The translations under genes and the position numbers were made by a program. The notes under the pieces are model-generated. The model made no database searches. It was not told where the DNA came from and saw only the letters and a list, made by a program, of their open reading frames with translations. From Durusdinium trenchii (lineage: Eukaryota > Sar > Dinophyceae > Suessiales > Symbiodiniaceae), in assembly GCA_963970005.1 (NCBI GenBank), contig CAXAMN010028916.1:1086722-1150721 (forward strand): DNA of 64,000 nt, in the 5' to 3' direction. Below are positions 1 through 14,400 of the stretch, in pieces. Each line of letters begins with the position of its first letter. Within the stretch, counting starts at the first letter, position 1.

Positions 1-3000
1 GATTCCAAAAAGGTGAACGACTTCATCAATGATTCGAAAGGTCTTCTTGCCCAAAGAGCTAAGCACACAAACAGCATCATGTGCCAGCTCAACTCTTTTT
101 GAAAGGCCGAATCCAAAGGTTTCACTCAACTTGATGGCGACCCAAACACATTTATGCAATTTTAGGTGGCATGCTGCCTGAAAGAACTAGATCTGGCATT
201 GAACTTGGAACCAATGTCTGTCTTGTGTGTAACTTGGACTGACTGATTTGGTCAACCTCATGGGGCGTAGCTTGCTTTGACATACACATGGCACATGACC
301 GCGCAACGGTCCAACGTTTTTGCATGTGACGTTGGTCACCGGCCTAAGACCTGCCAAGTGCGAGCCTTTGGTGGTCAAAGAGGGTTTGTCAAGGACCAGC
401 TATCATGAAAACTATATAGGATCCTGATTGTGGCAGGGACAAGCACTGAAGACGGCAAAGCATGCCTGCTGTTGTTGCTCTATCTCTATCATCTGCACAC
501 CGTGAGGTGCATGTTGAGCTTCGCCAGCGAATCATTGGCCTCCTTGCGTCGTTGAAAGTTGACGCTTTCTGTTTGGATAAGTTTACAGTAGATGCCTTCA
601 TGATCCTTCATGCATGGTTCCCACGTAAAATGGCATGGATGCGCCTACCAAGCCCACCAACAAGCAGGCTCCTGTCCTGTTACGAAGCCCGGCCCCAAAG
701 ACCAGCACGGAGCCTGCAACATGAAGAAGCAGGCAATATCTGCAGCTGACATTCGAGGTTGATCTTGCATTGCCAGTGTGGGTCCTGGGCGTTGGTTGAG
801 ATGTTCTTGGCAAAAATGCACGACTAGGGTTGTTGCCTGAACGCTCTCTGCTATTGCAGGCCCATGCAACATGCTTTGGCAGGCTTCCTGCAAAGACTTC
901 GCAGAATTCTGCGACCTGTTGTTGTTCGTACCTTGTCCATGCCGCGAATCAATCATTTAATTTATATAACTACTGTTCAATATGTGTAGAACACTGCGTT
1001 TGGGTGATTCTTCCTTGCCAAGCGCAATTGAAAATGAATGAAGTCTGCTCAAGGAGGGCCCCTATTGTTTAGTTCAGCTTTGTGGGCAATAATTATGGAG
1101 GGCAAATAGCAACATGCCAAGGGCAAATGACAGGGCCCTCCGCAAGCCAAGTTCAACCGTTTACTCTACTGTACATATGTCTTGTTGCCGGACTGTACAG
1201 CACGCGCGTTCTTCAGCACACAGTCGTGGTCGGCTTCAAGCCGTCCAGTCTTTCTCAATGCCTCGTGCGGTTTGGGTTGCAGATCTCATCTAGAGACGTG
1301 ACAGCCCGCGGCTTACACAAACATGACAACATGTGACAACACTCAAACTGGGCTCAGCGCCCACAGGAGCATCAGCGAGGTTCCAGTGGTCAGACTTGCA
1401 TTTTCCATGAGTGCACGTCTTGCACAAGAGTTTTGCCGTGATAAATCTAAGAACTTGATGAGTGGTGGGAGGCAGCTTGAGGTGTTTCGCACTGAATGCC
1501 TCAGGCGAAGCGTTGCGCACATGCCTGTGCGCGAAGCTCCTGCGACTACAGCTTCAGTTTCTGCAAGGAAATGATTGTTGGCATGCGGAATCATGCCAAG
1601 AAGATTTGGCAACGCAAAGTTTGGGAACTTCCCAAGTCGGATCGGTCGCGCGTCAAAGTCGTAGCTGCAGCTGTCGCGGCAACTTGCACGCTGGCTTTCC
1701 CCAAGGTGTGATTGCTTCGCAGGGGTTGATTGGCATGGATCGCGAACAGCACTTCAAGCTGTAGCTGGCAAATCACCCTCCTGCAAACGACGCCCCTGGA
1801 AAACGATCCGGTCAGGCAACAAGTTGGGACGCAGAAAGGTGAAGGGTTCTGCAAACTCCGGCCCTGCCACTTCGAGAAATCCTTCGTCAAAAAGAGTCTT
1901 ATACTTTCAAGGAAATTAAGACTGTTCGCCTCGAAATTGGGGCAGTGACCAAGACTTGCAGCGAGAATGGCGCTACAGTAATTCACTCTGGCAGAACCTT
2001 TTCCCTAACCGTACCGTGCAGGAGGTGGCACTGGAAGGATATGCCAGTGCCGGCGTCTGTGGAAGAACTGCTAGGTATGCTAGGTCAAGCAAAAGTTTCC
2101 ACAAAGCTCTCGAATTCCGTTCGCTCTTGAATGAAAACAAAGAACAAGCCAGCTGGTAGAGCATATTTGTCCACATGGAGTCAAAGAACAGTGAAGTGGA
2201 CTCAGAGTGCACTGCAATACACTGGCCATCAAGTCGCTGAGCGCCCACCCAAACACACCAGCCAGGGTGTTTCAATTGTTGTTTCGCATCTGGGAGCAAA
2301 ACATGTCTCATGGCTGGATTGTTAATTCTGAAACTGCTCAGCGGTTGCCTTCTCATGTTGTTAACTGTCTTTTCTTGTTCTCCTTGCGGCGCTAAAATCT
2401 TGTTCTGGAACATCCGGCGGAAGAGCATAAACAGTTTCTTCGGTCGGCTGGAGCTGCGCCCAACCCGCAAGCCCACCTCTGCAATTTCTAGGACTCTACA
2501 TGTCAAGGATGCCAAAAGTGAGTTGCGCATGGGCAAATAGAGCCACAACAAATATGTCGATGCCGAATACAAAGATCGCCTTAGTCCTGGCACTTTGGAT
2601 GGTCCTTGACCTATGGCTCGTTTAACAAGAACTACATGACCAGGTTGTGACCTCAAAAACGTTGGCTTCCTGAGGGCTTCTTGGTGGAAAGCAGCTGATG
2701 ACAAGTGAAGGCGGCCGGGTGACCAGTTGCTGCCCAAAAAAATCGCTGAATGGTGTAGCTGCGTCGGGGAAAGAATAAGGTATCACAGGAGTTCCCCTGA
2801 AGGGGGCAAGGAAGGTTCGACGTTCCACGCAACCGATGCAGATACTCCATCCTCACATTGAATGCCCAACCTTTGGCTGACCGACCAAAACAACACCGGA
2901 TTAAGCTGGACCAGCGACACATGTGGGTCAAAGGCCATGGCACTGCGGTCGCAAGTGTCCAACGGGACCTAATTCCCTGACATGCATATTTGGTGCGATT

Positions 3001-3190
3001 CTCACACAAACTGAAACATTGTAAATTGCAAAAACTTGTATTACCATGGGCACCTCAAGAATCGCATGTATACTCACCTTCCCGGCTGAAGGAAAGAATC
3101 CAACAACATTGACCAAGACAAGCGAAAATGTATTTTGCGTCACCCTAATGGCGCAGCCGAAAGGGCTGCAGGTGTCGTCCCTCCCCTCGG
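1..3190. repeat. Dispersed repeat family, copy A
   Basis: This stretch is related over most of its length to 11500-14520 in the same orientation. Matching blocks include 484-523 with 11967-12006, 761-820 with 12235-12293, 1360-1567 with 12550-12765, and 2930-3180 with 14335-14520. Identity looks like roughly 75-90 percent with indels. A 254-codon minus-strand ORF (1973-2737) is not preserved in the other copy, so I do not call it a gene. It is probably an old repeat or segmental copy; its original identity is unknown. Confidence 0.6.
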
Positions 3191-6100
3191 CCCCACCCTC
3201 CCATCTTTCTTTCGGCACGGACGAGCCAAAGGTCCAGGAAACATAACGAACACTGCAAAAAAGAAACAAGCACCAAAGGAGGAACCATCAAAGCTTCAAT
3301 GCCCAAACGTACATCACGAAAAAGAACCAATCCCGAAACCAGAGGCTGTCGGCCTGCTCCCATAAATGCCAACAAGACACCAGCAAAGCGTGCCAAGCAC
3401 ATCCAGCCACAACATCCAAAACACCTTTTTAAGCACCAGCAGAAATCAAAAAGCGCCCTGAGAAGCTGCAAACCGAAAGCCAGCGTTACCATCGGCCTCT
3501 GTAAAACTACACCTTACCATTCAGATGATGCAAAGGATGCAAATTGCATTTCTGGCATCAGCACCCCCTCAAAAATCACAAAGAATCACCGCCAAAACAA
3601 CCTCAAAAACCTTACTTCGGTGGACCCCTAAACACCACCTAATTTGGAGTTTACGTAGCCCCCCCTACTTACTCACTGCGTTCGCCAAACACAACTCAGC
3701 AAGGCTGGCTTTCGTCACAATGCAGACCCAGCGGCACCAAACACGACTCCAGGCACCAGCGAAACAGCTGCAGAACCAGACGCAAGATCTAAGCCACACA
3801 ACGCCCAACAAACATCCACAAAGACTCAAAAAGCACCAGCGAGCAGCCAGCAACCAGTGCAAGGGATGCAAAAAGAACGCCAAACGAAACACCCCTGCCG
3901 GGGTCCAAGCCGTCAGGCTTGGAGTGATCCGCATGTCGCTCACTTCTCGTGTCAAAACACATGGGATGAACCTGAATCAGGACACTTATGTTGCTTTGAA
4001 CCATCAGTGAATTGGGGACCACACCCAGGGGTCAAAACCATATTCAACCAAATTCAACAATTTGCTCATTGCGTTTTACTCAGTTGAATGGGCTCGAGTC
4101 ATGCCAAAAACAAGCAGTGACATCAGTCGATCAACACGCACAAACAAGAGACAACATCGAGAAGCGTATAGTGTATATTTATATATATGACCATGTCAAA
4201 TTGGGAATTTCCCCAACTTCTCTCTCAATCTCCCTCCCTCAAAACCATCCCTTACCCTCATGGTGCTGCATGTGGAAAACTGGAACAAAATGAGGAAAGT
4301 GTATCTCATGTCCAAGGTCCGGCTTCACAAAATGGGGGGGCACTCATAACAACTGCAATCTAGAGTCCAACGGGGTTCCATGTCAACCCACTATGAAGCT
4401 TTCTTCTGCGGGGCCCGCGCCAATGGAATGTCAGGAGTCCCACCGAGTGGAACAGATTCTACCTCTCCGATGGTCTCGCAGGAGCCTGATGTGTGCCAAG
4501 TTCTTGAGAATAGTCAAAGGCTTAGGATTGTGAAAGTGTGCCTCTCGAATCACCTCTGCTGTGCATCTTCAGCTACGAACGGAAGATCAACCGCACCGAT
4601 GCACCAATCTCATGAGCATGGAACCAAAGCGCCAATGACCCTGCCAAAGCCAAAGATGCCGTAAAAGTTCCAGACCCTATGCACCAAGGTGTGGTCGCCC
4701 CGCGAGACATCATGGCTCAATGTCTGGTATTTTGCTCCATTCGTTCGTGGTGTGCAAAACCAAGCTCCATTGCCCCATTTCTGACAGGAAACAGTGGCGT
4801 CGGGCTGACTGCAGCTTCCATATCTTGTCCAGACATGATGTTTATGAAGAGGGTGTCTATTCCGCAAAGACTGAACTAAAGGACATGAAAAAAACAAATA
4901 ATGGATAAACCAGAGTCCGCCAAAATGCGGCGACGCTGCCGACCTGGAGCACCACAACAGACTGAGATTTCCTCAGGTCGTGCGACCCTCTGCCATCCAT
5001 GACACGATGCTGAGTCTACAGCAAAAACAAGTGCACGGTGATGATCGCTGAGGCTACTCAGCAACTCAATTGCCATCATCCAATACTGGGAATATGAAGC
5101 AAGCCAGCCACCCAGAATTCACCTGTGGGGTATGGGCTTGCAGTAGGCAACCGCACTCAGCTTTGTTTCAGCAAATGGCCAGCGGCCAGCTTAGGACAAC
5201 AAAACTTTGGCTGTAATCCATGGCAGTTGAAGCAACGGTTTTCAGCTCAGTTCAGAAATAAGGGGCCAAGTGCAAGGAAGCTGCTCAAAGAGGTTACGGT
5301 AATTTCTTTAAACAAACACACCTTGGCCTTGATGGACCACTGGCACTCCCGACAAGGCTTCTCTCCTCCAGGCCGCCGACATCCATCAGAGTTCGCCAAG
5401 CGTTTGGTAGCCACACGAGAAAGCACAACGCTTCACAGTAGAACTCAAACTTGAGGCTTTATCCAACCTGGATACCGACCAGTACATGCTAATATTCAAC
5501 GGGCAAAACAGGTGTCTTCTTTGAAGATCTGATCTCAATAGCCTGCGTCTTGTATGAAGTTGCGACATACAGCTCTCGCTTGCAAGACAGAGAACACTTT
5601 TGCGGGGGGGTGTTTGGCAGAATGTTCAATTGCAGACCGCGGCATTTGATGGCACTCTTCGCACACCACCACAAAGGGTCCCTGTTTGGACTCGTTAAGC
5701 TGTTAAGCTGTGTCTTGGAATGCAAACTTACTTCATGCGGACTCACATCTGCTCAATTAGTGCTGGAGTCAGCCGCAACAAGGGGCAAAGGACGCCAATT
5801 GGACCACGACAGCCGTCTTTACTTAAAATCCAGCACGTTGAGGGCGAACTTGGACGGGATTGGTGTTCACTTCTTATGCGGACACGTGTTCATCGGCCAG
5901 CATTCCTTCGGGCTTGGGATCAACACAGAAGCAGCCGCAGAGCAAGCGTAACTTACAAGGCTTACACCATCCACTTGAGCTGAAAGGAATCCGGCCTTGT
6001 GGATCGCCCCAACCCCATGCTAAAGTCATGAGCCACCGATGCAAAGGCGCAAGCACCATTTTTGAAACAAAAGCCCAACCTGCTGAGCGTTTCAGCAAAC

Positions 6101-7439
6101 AGGCCGGCAACCAAGCAACTCCCGAGTCCTCACAGGAGCACATGCGACAGTGTGGTCCCCCAAAGAACCCCCCACTTTCGATATGCCAAAACGTTGACCC
6201 TTGGCAGGCCCTCTCGCAAGGGCCACCCGGGCGATTCCTTTGCACCTGCCAAATGCGTTCTTAGCTGTTCCCTGCGGAGCTTTGTGCGGCTTGCCCAATC
6301 TGCCAAAGCCTCGCATGGAAGATTCCCGCACTGCTCGAGCTGTACAGCGTGGGCCGGCACCAGAACGACCAGTGGTCACACAACAAAACGCGAAAGTCAA
6401 CTCAAGAAAGCAACAAACTAACAAAGGGTAAGGGGCACAAGTGGGCACACTACTCTTTTCACATGAAGTGATCACCCGAGTTCGATACCACACCAACTGA
6501 AAGCTTGACAAATAGCTGCACAAACAAGTACCACATGTAGATTGCTCTACTGATGTTGAAGATGATGCTGGTGCTTGCAGTTCCAGCTGCCCCCCCGTTG
6601 TGGCGTGTGGACATTATGTCCAAAATTGCACCCCTTACTTTCAGGTTTTTTTGTCGCTCAGCCAAGGCTTCAGCAGCTACCAGATGGAAACTTCATCAAA
6701 GCAGCCGCCTTATTCTGAGCTTCTCAGGGAAAGATTGCACTTTACTTTGTCATGTCAAGCTGCTTGGCAAGCCGCTTAGGTCGCCTCAACGGTTTTCCGA
6801 GTTTATCAATTTATCACCTTGCTGGGCTCTCAAGCTACTGAGGACATCCTTAAGCCTTGAGCCACTTAAGAAGTGGCTACTTGTTCACCATGTCTGCTGT
6901 GAACGTTGCAAAGAACGAAATTCTTCAGCAAGCACCTCCCACAATGAATGCTGAAATGGCTTCAACATGCTTCAATCTCTGCTGCTAACATCCCACACCC
7001 TATGGGACGAAGCAACAACAATCACGCAAAGTGTGACAAGCAAAAGCAGGATTCCTGCCACAACAGGTTGTAGTTCACGCTTGACACAAATTGATGAGCT
7101 CCAAGAGCCACCAACCGGTGTCTCAAGCGGTCGGCAACTCCGTCCTACTTGCAAACGCAATGTGAGTGGTCGGGAAGAGAGTTGTGCTTTACAAATGTTT
7201 ATATGACGGGCGCATATTTACGGACACAACGCAATGTTCAAGACCAAATATCACGCTTCGTCAGCAAAGAAAAGACTCGAGAGCAAAGCCGGCCAGTGAT
7301 AGTAATACGCTGCAAGAAAGAATAAAGAAGCCCGCAATTTCAGCCCAAATCCTTCCCGCATGTGGTTTGAACCCTACTGAGAGCACGCAGGCCAGACTGC
7401 TTGCCTGCACCGGAACGTGGCATCCCAACTTGCAACCAT
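3191..7439. other. No gene recognised
   Basis: The only ORFs are short, overlap on both strands and show no motif I know. 3240-3640 and 3700-3880 are rich in A and C (lysine, proline and threonine codons in translation). I see no tRNA, no tandem array and no terminal repeats in this stretch. Confidence 0.5.
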
Positions 7440-8250
7440 GCCTTGACTGACACGCCAGAACATACCTCTGGCCGGTGCCAAAGTTGAATGGCCTCATCAA
7501 AATCTGTAAAGGTCCTAGCGTCCAAAGTGCTAACCACGCAAAGAGCATCATATGTTGGCTCAATTCTTCTTGAAAAGCCAAACGTGGAGGCATCGTTCAA
7601 CTTGATTGCCACCCCAAAAAACAACACTTCACCAACAGGATGCCTGTTTGAATTAGATATGGCGTGAAACTTTGGGCCCGGGCCCAATCTGTCTTGTGTC
7701 TGTGTCTGACTTGCTCCCAAGTGATTCTCCTGGAAGCACAGCTGCCGTCAAAACACTTGACTTGTCCTATTGCCAAAATGACATACAAATAACCATCATC
7801 AAAAACAGCAATCACGGACAATGAATCAAGCAAATGGACAAGAATGACTTGTCTTTTTCTTTGCAGGTCGTGACTAATGATAGTGGGACAGATTGACGCC
7901 TGGTCTTTTCTTGGCGCTTTCATACGTTTTGTGACGTGTATGTTGTGACCTTGAGTCGAGAAACAGGTGCGTTGCCCTCGTTTCAGTGATCATCCAGGGT
8001 AGGCAAAAATGCGGGCGTGGTCCAGCTCTACGCGCCATGTCTTTGACGCGCCATGGCGGTAAGTCAAAGCAACACAGGTTGGGTAGCCGACTGCCAGCCA
8101 GACTCATCAAGTAAGGTTTGTGAATATCGAAGATCATTGAGCGCGCAATGGCCAAACAGACATGTTGAATTGAAACATATGTGGCTAATGAAACAGCAGC
8201 AAATCTATCAATGGTGTTTTCTTCTGAATTTGTGGTGCTTTCGTTAGCCT
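7440..8250. repeat. Dispersed repeat family, partial copy C
   Basis: 7490-7720 resembles 1-230, 9530-9750 and 11620-11830; all contain a shared block around gagcatcat plus ggctcaa. 8060-8225 resembles 13160-13325. The blocks lie in the same order as in copies A and B, with the middle part missing. Confidence 0.5.
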
Positions 8251-9152
8251 GGTCATCATGCTCGGCATTTCAAGCACAAGCACCCCTCTCGTCACCATAG
8301 CCAAGGATGCATATGATGTGTTTACCAAAGCCATGGAGTCTGCTTGAGCCCGCTTTTAATTTGATCCTAGGGCATTTCGTATTTGTGATTTAGTGTCAGA
8401 TCAGTGAAATGTTTAAAGCGCTTTCGGAAATATCTGAAAGCCTGAGTCACGGAACCACTGCTTCCCTCCCAAAGCCTCCGCCGCAAACAATCAAGGGTGC
8501 ATCGGAGGCAAGGCCACTAGAAGCCGAATCAATAAATAGTTTAGCAGGGCTGGGGGCGAAATAATTGATTCTATAATTCCATCACAAGTGAGGTAGTAGT
8601 GGGGCGGGCCCATTGGTAGTGATATATCAATTTGATCCCTTGAAACTATCAATTTTGGCCCACCTTGTAGACGAGAAGTTCAGCGGCAAACCTCCTTCAG
8701 AACTTGCTTTCGTCATTTGTGTGGGAGCTTGCGGTAACAGGACCCAGCCAGCTTGCTCACATCAGCCTGCGCACACACACTCACACACACTAAGGCTGTC
8801 CAGCAAATCAGGGTGCACTCTTTCTGGAAGTAATATGAAGTGTAAGCGCTAAGTCGCTGCATAGGCGGCTGCGCTAAAGCCATTCGCAAAGCCCTCGCTG
8901 GAAGTTTCACTCGGCGAACTGTAAGCAATCAGCTTCTGTGAGCACGCCATGCCCTCGGCTGAACCCGCACCGAATGTGTTGGCCGCGTTCGAGCGCCCGA
9001 CCCTGTGGGACGGTGTCGTGACTGCTGACCACAGCCTGAACAGTGGTGGAACAATTCAGTCAGCCAAAAGAGCTAAAAAGGGGCCACGGCAAACGATGCG
9101 TCGAAGTCAGACAAGGGATTCGTCGGCCAAGGCCGCTAAGGCAGCTAAGGCC
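8251..9152. other. No gene recognised
   Basis: Mostly non-coding by eye. An 87-codon ORF begins at 8949 and runs into a 9 bp tandem repeat (gctaaggcc type, 9133-9160) that gives a Lys-Ala-Ala string. I cannot tell whether it is an exon. Confidence 0.4.
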
Positions 9153-9412
9153 GCTAAGGAGCAGGTCCGATTTCCTCGGACATGCACTCCAAACACCACA
9201 GCCACCATCTGACCGGCACTGAAGGGTTTTCTAGGTGATGTTGCAGCACAACCATCGGGAATTGGGTCGCAGCCACTGAGAGATGAAATGCACTGCGCCG
9301 GAACCACGGAACCAGAGGCGAAATGCAAGCAATCAGCTTCTGACCACAAATCGTAGCAACATGCGTGTCACTTGTAGGTTGGCTTCAATACTGCGACATG
9401 AACGAATTCAGG
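9153..9412. repeat. Exact direct repeat, first copy
   Basis: About 260 bp that matches 11201-11460 essentially base for base (offset 2048). The neighbouring sequence to the right is also related between the two places but clearly more diverged, so this block is a younger copy event or a converted tract. Confidence 0.85.
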
Positions 9413-10350
9413 TCTAGCCATCTCTAGCCGCTCCTGTGACATCCTGCGGCGTAGAACCACGGACACTGAGATGCAAGAACATACCACTGATCGATTTTGA
9501 CAGCAAAAACCAAAAAAGTCGATGACGTCGTCAACATCTCTAAAAGCCTGAGTGCCCAATGAGCTAACCACGTAAAGAGCATCATGCGCCGGCTCAACTC
9601 TTGTCGAAAAGCTAATCGCAAAGGCATCACTCAACTTGATGGCGACTACAAAGGATGCCGTTTCAGCCAGCTCGCTGCGTGAAAGATTTAGATTGGGCCT
9701 GAAACTTGCAACCCAAATCGGTACTGTGTGTGACTTGGATTGGTTGGGCTGCACGGGAAATGTGCCTAGGATTGCCTAGGTATGCCCAAGGCTCCAAAAT
9801 AGCAACTCCAAAATGATTCTCCAGGATGCCAAGCTACTGTCAAACACAACAATCGTGGACAACGTATCAAGCCGGAATCAAGCCTGTGCAGAAGGATGTT
9901 TTTTTGTACATGCCATGACTGGAGGAAGGCCCCTAAGAAGCTGTTTGATCAAGAACAATCTTTAAAATCAAAAGTGGCACGACAGTTGCTTGTTCCTGAG
10001 ACAGTCTGATTCATGAACTGCATCAGCTGACTCCCTTGCATCTCCGCACCTCGTATGAACCATATATGCCTGCATATGGCCTACCAGGGCCAAGAATGAA
10101 CTGTTTTTGGGGTCTTGCTTCGAAGCCTCTGCCCAAAAACCGCCATGGACCCTGCAAAATGCACAAGCACGCAATGTCTGCACCCCACATTCGAGGTTGA
10201 TCTTGGGTTGCCAGTCTGGCCGCGCCATATGCTTCGGTCTGTTTTTTGCAAACGACTTTGAGGACCTTTGCGCCCGTTGTCTGTCGCACCTTGTCAATGC
10301 ATAGAATTATGTAAACATTCAGCCAGCTCACTAGCCGACTCCTATTCAAT
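9413..10350. repeat. Dispersed repeat family, partial copy D
   Basis: 9430-9760 matches 11475-11830 with several indels. 10190-10350 matches the 760-900 and 12230-12400 blocks of copies A and B. It contains no ORF that is preserved between copies. Confidence 0.5.
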
Positions 10351-11200
10351 ACGCATAGAACCTCCCGCAATACCACACCACCGGCCCCAAATCGAAACCC
10401 ATGCTGCTCAGAAGATGGGTTGATTTCACGGAGATGTATGAAAGCGACCTATGTTTGGGCAGCTCGTGTGTTTTTTCAACACGAAGTGAAACTGATTGAA
10501 GTTGTTTGAGTTTGTTGGGAAATACGCAACTTTGCTAGCCCATTTGAAGGGACAAAAAGGCACACAAAGTGAGCAGCAAATCTGCAAAGCCACTCTCATC
10601 TCGACGGGTTCTCTGGAAAGTCGAGTCCATAAACGATTGCTGAATCGAGGCATCATGGCCTTCATGTCCGGTAAGCATGATTCTTGAAAAGTTGAACACG
10701 TTGACCTGCTGAAAAACACCTCTTGCCGAGATCCATCTGCGCACGATCTTTATGATCCCTTTTCTGAGGCATGTGCACACTGTGCACACACTGCACCGCT
10801 ACCCCAATGACGTAGTCTTCGTGACCTCTCTTCTTGGGAGCATTAGCCTAGCCAAGCTAGTCAAGCTGACCGGCCGGTAAGAGGAAAAAAAAGAACTTTA
10901 AAAAATTGACCAAGCCTGCTACTCTGAGGCCTAAAGGGTTATGGTTCCGTGCGCGTTGCATGTCATTCTTTGCATGTCAACCCTGAGGCCGCCCTAAAAT
11001 TTGAACAAAATCAACCCGCTCCCGTACGGTCACAAGACTGAGCAACAACTCCAAGATATGTTTATAATTGTTTGTTTCAATTCTTTTTATGGATAATTAT
11101 ATGTTTGTCTCTTTGATGCCTCTCCGCATCTCTGTGTTTCAGGTGTCTTCACCACGTGTCAAGTTTCGCTGTCTACGCTGAAGTATGAAGAAGGACTCAT
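10351..11200. other. No gene recognised
   Basis: A short non-repetitive stretch. The overlapping ORFs on both strands at 10426-10789 share no motif with known families. 11040-11120 is AT-rich. Confidence 0.4.
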
Positions 11201-11460
11201 GCTAAGGAGGAGGTCCGATTTCCTCGGACATGCACTCCAAACACCACAGCCACCATCTGACCGGCACTGAAGGGTTTTCTAGGTGATGTTGCAGCACAAC
11301 CATCGGGAATTGGGTCGCAGCCACTGAGAGATGAAATGCACTGCGCCGGAACCACGGAACCAGAGGCGAAATGCAAGCAATCAGCTTCTGACCACAAATC
11401 GTAGCAACATGCGTGTCACTTGTAGGTTGGCTTCAATACTGCGACATGAACGAAGTCAGG
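11201..11460. repeat. Exact direct repeat, second copy
   Basis: Matches 9153-9412. The 9 bp Lys-Ala-Ala tandem repeat that precedes the first copy is absent here, so the left boundary of the shared block lies at the gctaagga at its start. Confidence 0.85.
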
Positions 11461-11499
11461 TCTAGACATGAGACATAGACATCTCTAGCCGTCTTTAGC

Positions 11500-14400
11500 C
11501 GCTCCTGTGACATCCTCCGACGTAGAACCAGGGACGCTGAGATGCAAGAACATGCCTGTGATCGATTTTGACCACAAAAACCACAAAGAATAAGTGACGT
11601 CGTCCACATGTGAGAAAGCCTGAGTGCCCAAAGAGCTAACCAGGTAAAGAGCATCATGCACCGGCTCAACGCTTTCCGAAAGCCAAACCCAGAGGCATCA
11701 CTCAACTTGGCGACAAAATGAAACAAACGCTTTAACCATTTTTAGCCAGCAAGCTGCGTGAAAGAAGATTTTGTCTTGCGCCTGACTTGGAACGACTGAA
11801 TTTGGCAATTTTGGTCGGTGCAACTTGCTTTGAAACCCACATGGCACATGACAGCAGTCCAATGTGTGTGTAACATTTGCCAGTGCCTGCCAAAAAAATT
11901 TGGCCTGGGACTGGCCAATTGTGAAACGTTGATGGTCGAACTGGACAATACCTTTGGCTGTTCTTCTATCATATGCACACCGCGAGGCGCATGTGGCAAT
12001 TCACCATACAATCGGCAGCCTCTTTGCATCGATCGCACTTTCTGTTTGTATCTTTCATGGTCCTTCATTGATGGTTCTCATACAACGTGACATGCATGCG
12101 CCTGCCAAGTCCAAGGACGAACGCCTCCTTGTCTTGTTACGAAAAAATACGACGCGAGGCGCCAAACACAAAATAACACAAACATTGACCCTGCAAAATG
12201 CACAGGCATGCAACCGCAAACGACATCCAAGATTGATCTTGCGTTGCCAGTGTGGGTCCTGGGTGCTTTTGAAAGGTTCTTGACAAACATGCGCGCCTAG
12301 GGGTTTTGTATGAATGCCCTTGGCTCCAGCATGCTCCAGCAACGCCTGACCACATGGTTCAGTTTGTTGAGTTGGTTTCCTGCAAAACACTTCACCAAAT
12401 TTTGTGACCTTTGTTGTTCGCACTTTGTCAATGCCGCTGATCAAACATTTAACCAGTGTTCAACATGTGTAGAACGCTGTGTTTGGATGATTTGTTCTTG
12501 CCATGCCGAAATGAAAATGAATGAAGTGTGCTCAACGAAGGCCCTTTAAGCGCCCGCACGAGCGTCAGCCAGGTTCCAGTGGTCAGACTTGCATTTTCCA
12601 TGGGCGCGCGTCTTGCACAAAAGTTTTGCTGCGATAAATCGAAAAGTTTGATCAGTGGTGGGAGGCAGCTTTGGGCGTTGCGCACTGAATGCCTCGGGCG
12701 AAGCTTGCAACAGCTTGCGCACATGCCTGTGCGCGAAGCTCCTACAACTACAGTTTCAGTTTCTGCGTGGGAGTGATTGTTGGCATGCGGAAATATGCAA
12801 GTAGGATTTGGCAACGCAACGTTTGGGGCACTTCCCTTGGGCGGCAAATCCGTAGCTGCTCCGGCAACTGGCACGCTGGCTTTACCCAAGCAATCTCTGT
12901 AAGGCGTGGGCATCGAGCAAGTCACCCTCCTAAAACAACGTTTGTGTGAAAGCAAGGTTGTTGCGCAACAAACGCGAATACAAATAGGCAGGCGGAGGAT
13001 TTTGCAAGGAACCCTTGCCCGCCACTTGCTGGAACTGCGTCGGCGGAAATGGACCAAACTTACAACATAAGCGGCAAGGGTAGCGTTACATCAGGGCTGG
13101 AAACAGCATTTTCGTCCAAGGTTTGCAAACCCGGCAGTGGGACCTGACCAGCCAATAAGTCAAAACACAATAGGTTGCGTACAGGGGAGCCGGCTGCCAG
13201 CGAGACTCATAAAGTAACCTTAGTGCATCTTGAACATCATTGATTGAGCGGGCAATCGCCAAACGGACGTGTAAAATTGAAACATATGTGGTCCATAACG
13301 AAATGGCAGCAAATCTACCAACGGCGTGTTCTTCGTGTGTCTTCCGGATTTGCGGGCAGTGACCGAGATCGGCAGCGAAAATGCAAGCGTAGGGGCAACT
13401 ACTCGTCCCTATTTCAGTCCCGCTGGGCCCTATCCCTGGGCGGGGCCTGTTGCCAACTCCAAACGCAGTCACAGCACCGGAGTGCCAACAGCCTTCCCGA
13501 CAAATTCCGGCTAGATCAAGCACAAGTTTCCGCAAAGCGTTCAACCTCAATTCTTTTCTACAACCAAGGCACAGCCCAGCTGGCCCCAGCGCCGGTTGGC
13601 CCACTTGGGGTCCAACAATGAAATCGACTCACAGTGCACCAAGCACACTGGCCGTCAAACCGTTGGTTTGTTTGTTTGTTTGCTTGCTTGCTCGGAGCTC
13701 GCGGCCCTAAAAACAAAATGATAGTTTTTGGATCCGTCTATAATCTTTAGCTGCCCTGATTTTGGAACACTGGACGGGCAACGTTGATTTTTTGTTTTGC
13801 TCCTGTTGCGGCGAGGATCGAAAATGTCAGTTGGAATGCGGCCCGCCTGCAAACACATTTCCGCCGCTCTTACAGTTTTACAAATCATTTCTGCCGCATG
13901 CCCCAAGCTGTGCGCAAGGGCAGGCATAACCACAACGAATGTGCCGAACGGCCGTCATTTGAATCTAGCCTCTTGACAGGTCCTTCGACTTTTGCATACT
14001 TTGGCGGGTCAACTGCAAAGAACACGAGAGCCCCGAGGGGAGGAATTGAAAACCATGGACAAGCGTGAAGGCCGCGTGATCAGTTGTTTCCCCTTTCTTC
14101 ATGGCACGTTTCGAGTCGCCGCCCAGCACTGCACGCCAGCAGGAAACAAGGCTCAGCTGCACAGCTGCGTTCGGAGGCCGGAGGACTAAAACATATTACC
14201 CCCAAACCGGGCCCAACGGTTTCTACATCCCACATTTCGGTTCAAACCACCCACCCATTCCCAATCCGAGCTTGCGGCTAGCCACCAAAAACATCACTGA
14301 ATCAAGTTTCAGGCTGATCGACACATGCCGATCAATCGCCATGGCACTGCGTTCGCACGTGTCAAATTTGAATGCTGCCAAGTTGGCAGCTCCAACAATC

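Noticed and set aside
1973-2737. 254-codon minus-strand ORF
   Set aside because: Lies in the dispersed repeat, and the homologous copy near 13.1-14.2 kb does not keep the frame.
8949-9212. 87-codon plus-strand ORF with Lys-Ala-Ala repeat
   Set aside because: Ends inside a duplicated non-coding block, and the other copy lacks the upstream part; no motif.
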